From positions 1 to 44,372 of IMG/VR virus record IMGVR_UViG_3300021378_000047: a stretch of DNA of 44,372 bases. One strand, written 5' to 3'. Numbering within the stretch: the first letter of the stretch is position 1; each line of letters starts with the position of its first letter. The position numbers were made by a program, and so were the translations under genes. Positions 43,123-44,372 of the stretch are shown piece by piece. Origin of the DNA: a virus. The notes beneath the pieces were generated by a model. The model was not told the DNA's origin, did no database searches, and saw only the letters and a list, made by a program, of their open reading frames with translations.

Positions 43123-43422
43123 CTATTTTGGATAAATCTTATTTAATATTGCTTGAATCTTACTACACTTTTCATATTCTTCACAATCTATATAATACGA
43201 TATCATATTTTCTAATTCTTTTTTTTTCGGTCCTTCATCAGGATCAAAAGACATTATAACTTCTTTTCCCGATTTTAAATCTTGCTCTAATAATTCTTCA
43301 AAGCTGATTTGTCCGGAAAGTATCAACCATGAGTTGTTGTATGCTTGATCCAATAATATATCATCCAACTGCTGTTGTTGTATTTTACTCATTATATCAT
43401 CTGACTCATTAGGTTCTGCCAT
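43123..43422 (-). CDS. small acidic helical protein, UVR-motif-like
   Basis: The 99-aa protein is acidic in its middle and ends in ELENMISYYIDCEEYEKCSKIQAILNK (about 69-95), a helical hairpin resembling UvrB/UvrC-type UVR motifs. These act as protein-protein contact helices. It is the first minus-strand gene of the window block and has a promoter-like element about 35 bases upstream. Function unknown. Confidence 0.78.
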   Translation of the reverse strand: MAEPNESDDIMSKIQQQQLDDILLDQAYNNSWLILSGQISFEELLEQDLKSGKEVIMSFDPDEGPKKKELENMISYYIDCEEYEKCSKIQAILNKIYPK

Positions 43423-43656
43423 AACATTTATTTAAGTTTGTAACTCTTCTATATGAACAATATACTAAATTTCTAAATTCTATAAAAATTTTTATGTCAT
43501 AACATGCCCCCCACCTCATATGATATTTGCTCACGCCCCCCTAAAAATTATGTGTTTGGCATGCTTAAGAGGTTCTTGCAATCTGATCCCCAGCTAAAAA
43601 TTGGCGCGGGGATACCCCCCGTTGCTTAAACAAGTATTAATTTAAATAGAATAATT
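43423..43656. other. divergent intergenic region with C6 tracts and alternative hairpins
   Basis: The gap between the minus-strand late block and the plus-strand 109-aa gene is 234 bases. It holds three CCCCCC tracts on the plus strand (43507-43512, 43536-43541, 43615-43620) in an otherwise AT-rich genome. Two competing stems share GGGG at 43608-43611: ATCCCC/GGGGAT (43586-43591 with 43608-43613) and CGGGG/CCCCG (43607-43611 with 43617-43621). It likely holds promoters for both directions and a leader for the plus-strand gene. A 41-codon open frame (43504-43629) also crosses it, but is weakly supported. Confidence 0.55.
43456..43469 (-). promoter_or_regulatory. putative late promoter element (TTTAGTATATTGTT)
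   Basis: The minus strand reads TTTAGTATATTGTT, about 35 bases upstream of the first late gene start at 43422. It is a weaker match to the recurring TTTGTATATTAT element. Confidence 0.35.
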
Positions 43657-43986
43657 ATGTCAGTATTTTTTAGAAAATTAAGAGTAAATGAGAGTACAGG
43701 AACAGCTACTATCATTGTAACAGACAAGCCTATCTCAAGCAAGGTAGGAGAATTAGCAGGAATGAAAGTAGGAACAAGGACTCAAGGTAACATAACCTTT
43801 GGCGTTCTATCTCTTATAGACCCTGAAACTAATCAAGTGATGAAAGCTAATCATCCAACAATTAAAGCTCTACAAGGAAAGCTTAATGCAGGAGATGAAA
43901 TGAAAGGCTTTCAATTAAGTGAGAACCCTGTGATTGATATTAAAACAGGAGAAGAAACTAACTTGCGTTGGGTTGAACAAGCCTAA
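43657..43986 (+). CDS. unknown 109-aa protein, only plus-strand gene
   Basis: The 109-aa protein is beta-rich (TGTATIIVTDKP; GELAGMKVGTRTQGNITFGVLSLIDPETNQ) and ends in TNLRWVEQA. I do not recognise it. It is the sole gene on the opposite strand, preceded by a structured C-rich leader and followed by a strong terminator 11 bases after its stop, so it is a one-gene unit. Its start ATG follows an AT-rich segment (AATAGAATAATT) without Shine-Dalgarno, as elsewhere. It probably belongs to the early or middle region on the right. A DNA-binding role is possible but not supported. Confidence 0.8.
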   Translation: MSVFFRKLRVNESTGTATIIVTDKPISSKVGELAGMKVGTRTQGNITFGVLSLIDPETNQVMKANHPTIKALQGKLNAGDEMKGFQLSENPVIDIKTGEETNLRWVEQA

Positions 43987-43996
43987 TCCAAGAACA

Positions 43997-44028
43997 GGGG
44001 TGTGTGTAACAGCACACCTCTTTTTTTT
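43997..44028 (+). terminator. strong Rho-independent terminator after the plus-strand gene
   Basis: GGGGTGTG pairs with CACACCTC (one G-U) around the 8-base loop TGTAACAG, followed by TTTTTTTT. It lies 11 bases past the stop of the 109-aa gene. Confidence 0.92.
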
Positions 44029-44052
44029 ATCTAAGAACAGAGCATAGCATTG

Positions 44053-44085
44053 CAGTTACTAACTAATATATACAGTTACTAACTA
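44053..44085. repeat. 13-bp direct repeat, 20-base period
   Basis: CAGTTACTAACTA occurs twice (44053-44065, 44073-44085) with 7 bases between them. It could be a tandem protein-binding site. Confidence 0.75.
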
Positions 44086-44278
44086 CTATCTGCTCTTATT
44101 CTTTATTTCTTCTGCTCCCCAGCCATATATTGCATTATTGTTACCAATTATTGTGGTAAAAAAATAAAATATGTGTGTGTCACTGTAAAGGTGAGGTCTT
44201 ATAACCCACAAAAACCCACTTATTACCACCACTAAAAAAGTCAAAGTACGTATAATTATATATATAGCTAACACAAGT

Positions 44279-44356
44279 ATAACTAGAGAGATGAGTCAAG
44301 CAATACCACTTACTATTCTGAAATAGTGTAAGCCCTAGGATAAGCACTCTAGTTAT
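44279..44356. other. 78-base inverted-repeat element, possible structured RNA
   Basis: A 10-bp outer stem closes a region with an inner 9-bp stem and a CCTAGG palindrome. It is not a canonical tRNA. It may be a small RNA, leader element or protein-binding structure. Confidence 0.45.
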
Positions 44357-44372
44357 TAGTGTTGGTTTGTCT

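Larger units (their letters stand above)
44029..44372. other. non-coding right end with direct repeat and 78-base stem structure
   Basis: No convincing gene is seen in these 344 bases. A 13-bp direct repeat (CAGTTACTAACTA) occurs at 44053-44065 and 44073-44085. A 10-bp perfect inverted repeat (ATAACTAGAG at 44279-44288 with CTCTAGTTAT at 44347-44356) encloses an inner stem (CTTACTATT with AATAGTGTAAG, two-base bulge). The 78-base size is tRNA-like, but no T-arm or anticodon arm fits on either strand. Confidence 0.6.

Noticed and set aside
43563-43600. preQ1-I riboswitch
   Set aside because: The 5' part (AGAGGTTCTTGC) resembles it but the pairing CCTCT and the A-rich tail needed to close the pseudoknot are not present.
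44086-44274. 62-aa minus-strand open frame with a hydrophobic start at the right end
   Set aside because: Composition follows the local AT-rich non-coding DNA, it overlaps repeat structure, and nothing in it looks like a conserved domain.
44279-44356. tRNA gene
   Set aside because: Size and outer stem fit, but no T-arm (GTTC-like) or anticodon stem fits on either strand.
1-44372. CRISPR array, insertion sequence or integrase/attachment site
   Set aside because: No regularly spaced repeats, transposase or recombinase gene is visible; the repeats found are fibre-coding or short intergenic dyads.

Overview
This window is a fragment of an AT-rich tailed double-stranded DNA phage genome. It is most likely a phage of a marine or freshwater Bacteroidota (flavobacteria-type) host. 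The reasons are: very AT-rich sequence, start codons preceded by A/T runs rather than Shine-Dalgarno sites, Bacteroidota-like TAnnTTTG promoter boxes in places, Cys-rich tail proteins, and fibres of the VGIGT-repeat plus S74-chaperone type. The order TerL - portal - scaffold - capsid - ring/tail-tube proteins - giant beta-rich tail (muzzle-like) protein - zincin-like protein, plus an IHF/HU-like protein, resembles crAss-like (Crassvirales) podoviruses. I treat that placement as inference, not proof. No replication, RNA polymerase or lysogeny genes are visible. The window is essentially the late (virion) block.

Layout: all genes but one lie on the minus strand and are read right to left. From about 43.4 to 38.6 kb there is a run of small genes: several short Lys-rich basic proteins, a one-pass membrane protein, a YadA-like repeat fibre (727 aa) with a small partner protein, and unknowns. 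From about 38.6 to 34.8 kb come a peptidoglycan amidase, a winged-helix-like protein, an IHF/HU-like protein, a Cys-cluster protein, a PD-(D/E)XK nuclease and a GroES co-chaperonin. From 34.8 to 26.8 kb lies the head module: TerL, portal, scaffold, major capsid. From 26.7 to 22.2 kb are head/tail joining and structural proteins. From 22.2 to 13.1 kb is a tail fibre and receptor-binding region with repeat fibres, an S74 self-cleaving fibre, paralogous small fibre-partner proteins, a coiled-coil protein and a von Willebrand A (VWA) protein. From 13.0 to 1 are a calcineurin-like phosphoesterase, two tail-tube-like proteins, a 2115-aa tail protein that also carries a VWA domain, a HExxH metallopeptidase-like protein, and a Q/N-rich protein that runs off the left edge.

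The only plus-strand gene (109 aa, at 43.7 kb) is divergent from the late block. It sits behind a C-tract-rich, hairpin-rich intergenic region and is followed by a strong terminator and about 340 bases of apparently non-coding, structured DNA. Late transcription units appear to be separated by Rho-independent terminators and re-initiated at a recurring TTTGTATATTAT-like element. Most noteworthy are the duplicated fibre plus small-partner module, VWA domains in two tail proteins, a terminase with no canonical P-loop lysine, a recurring KAQDG-like motif in the distal tail/cargo proteins, and several unexplained structured non-coding regions.
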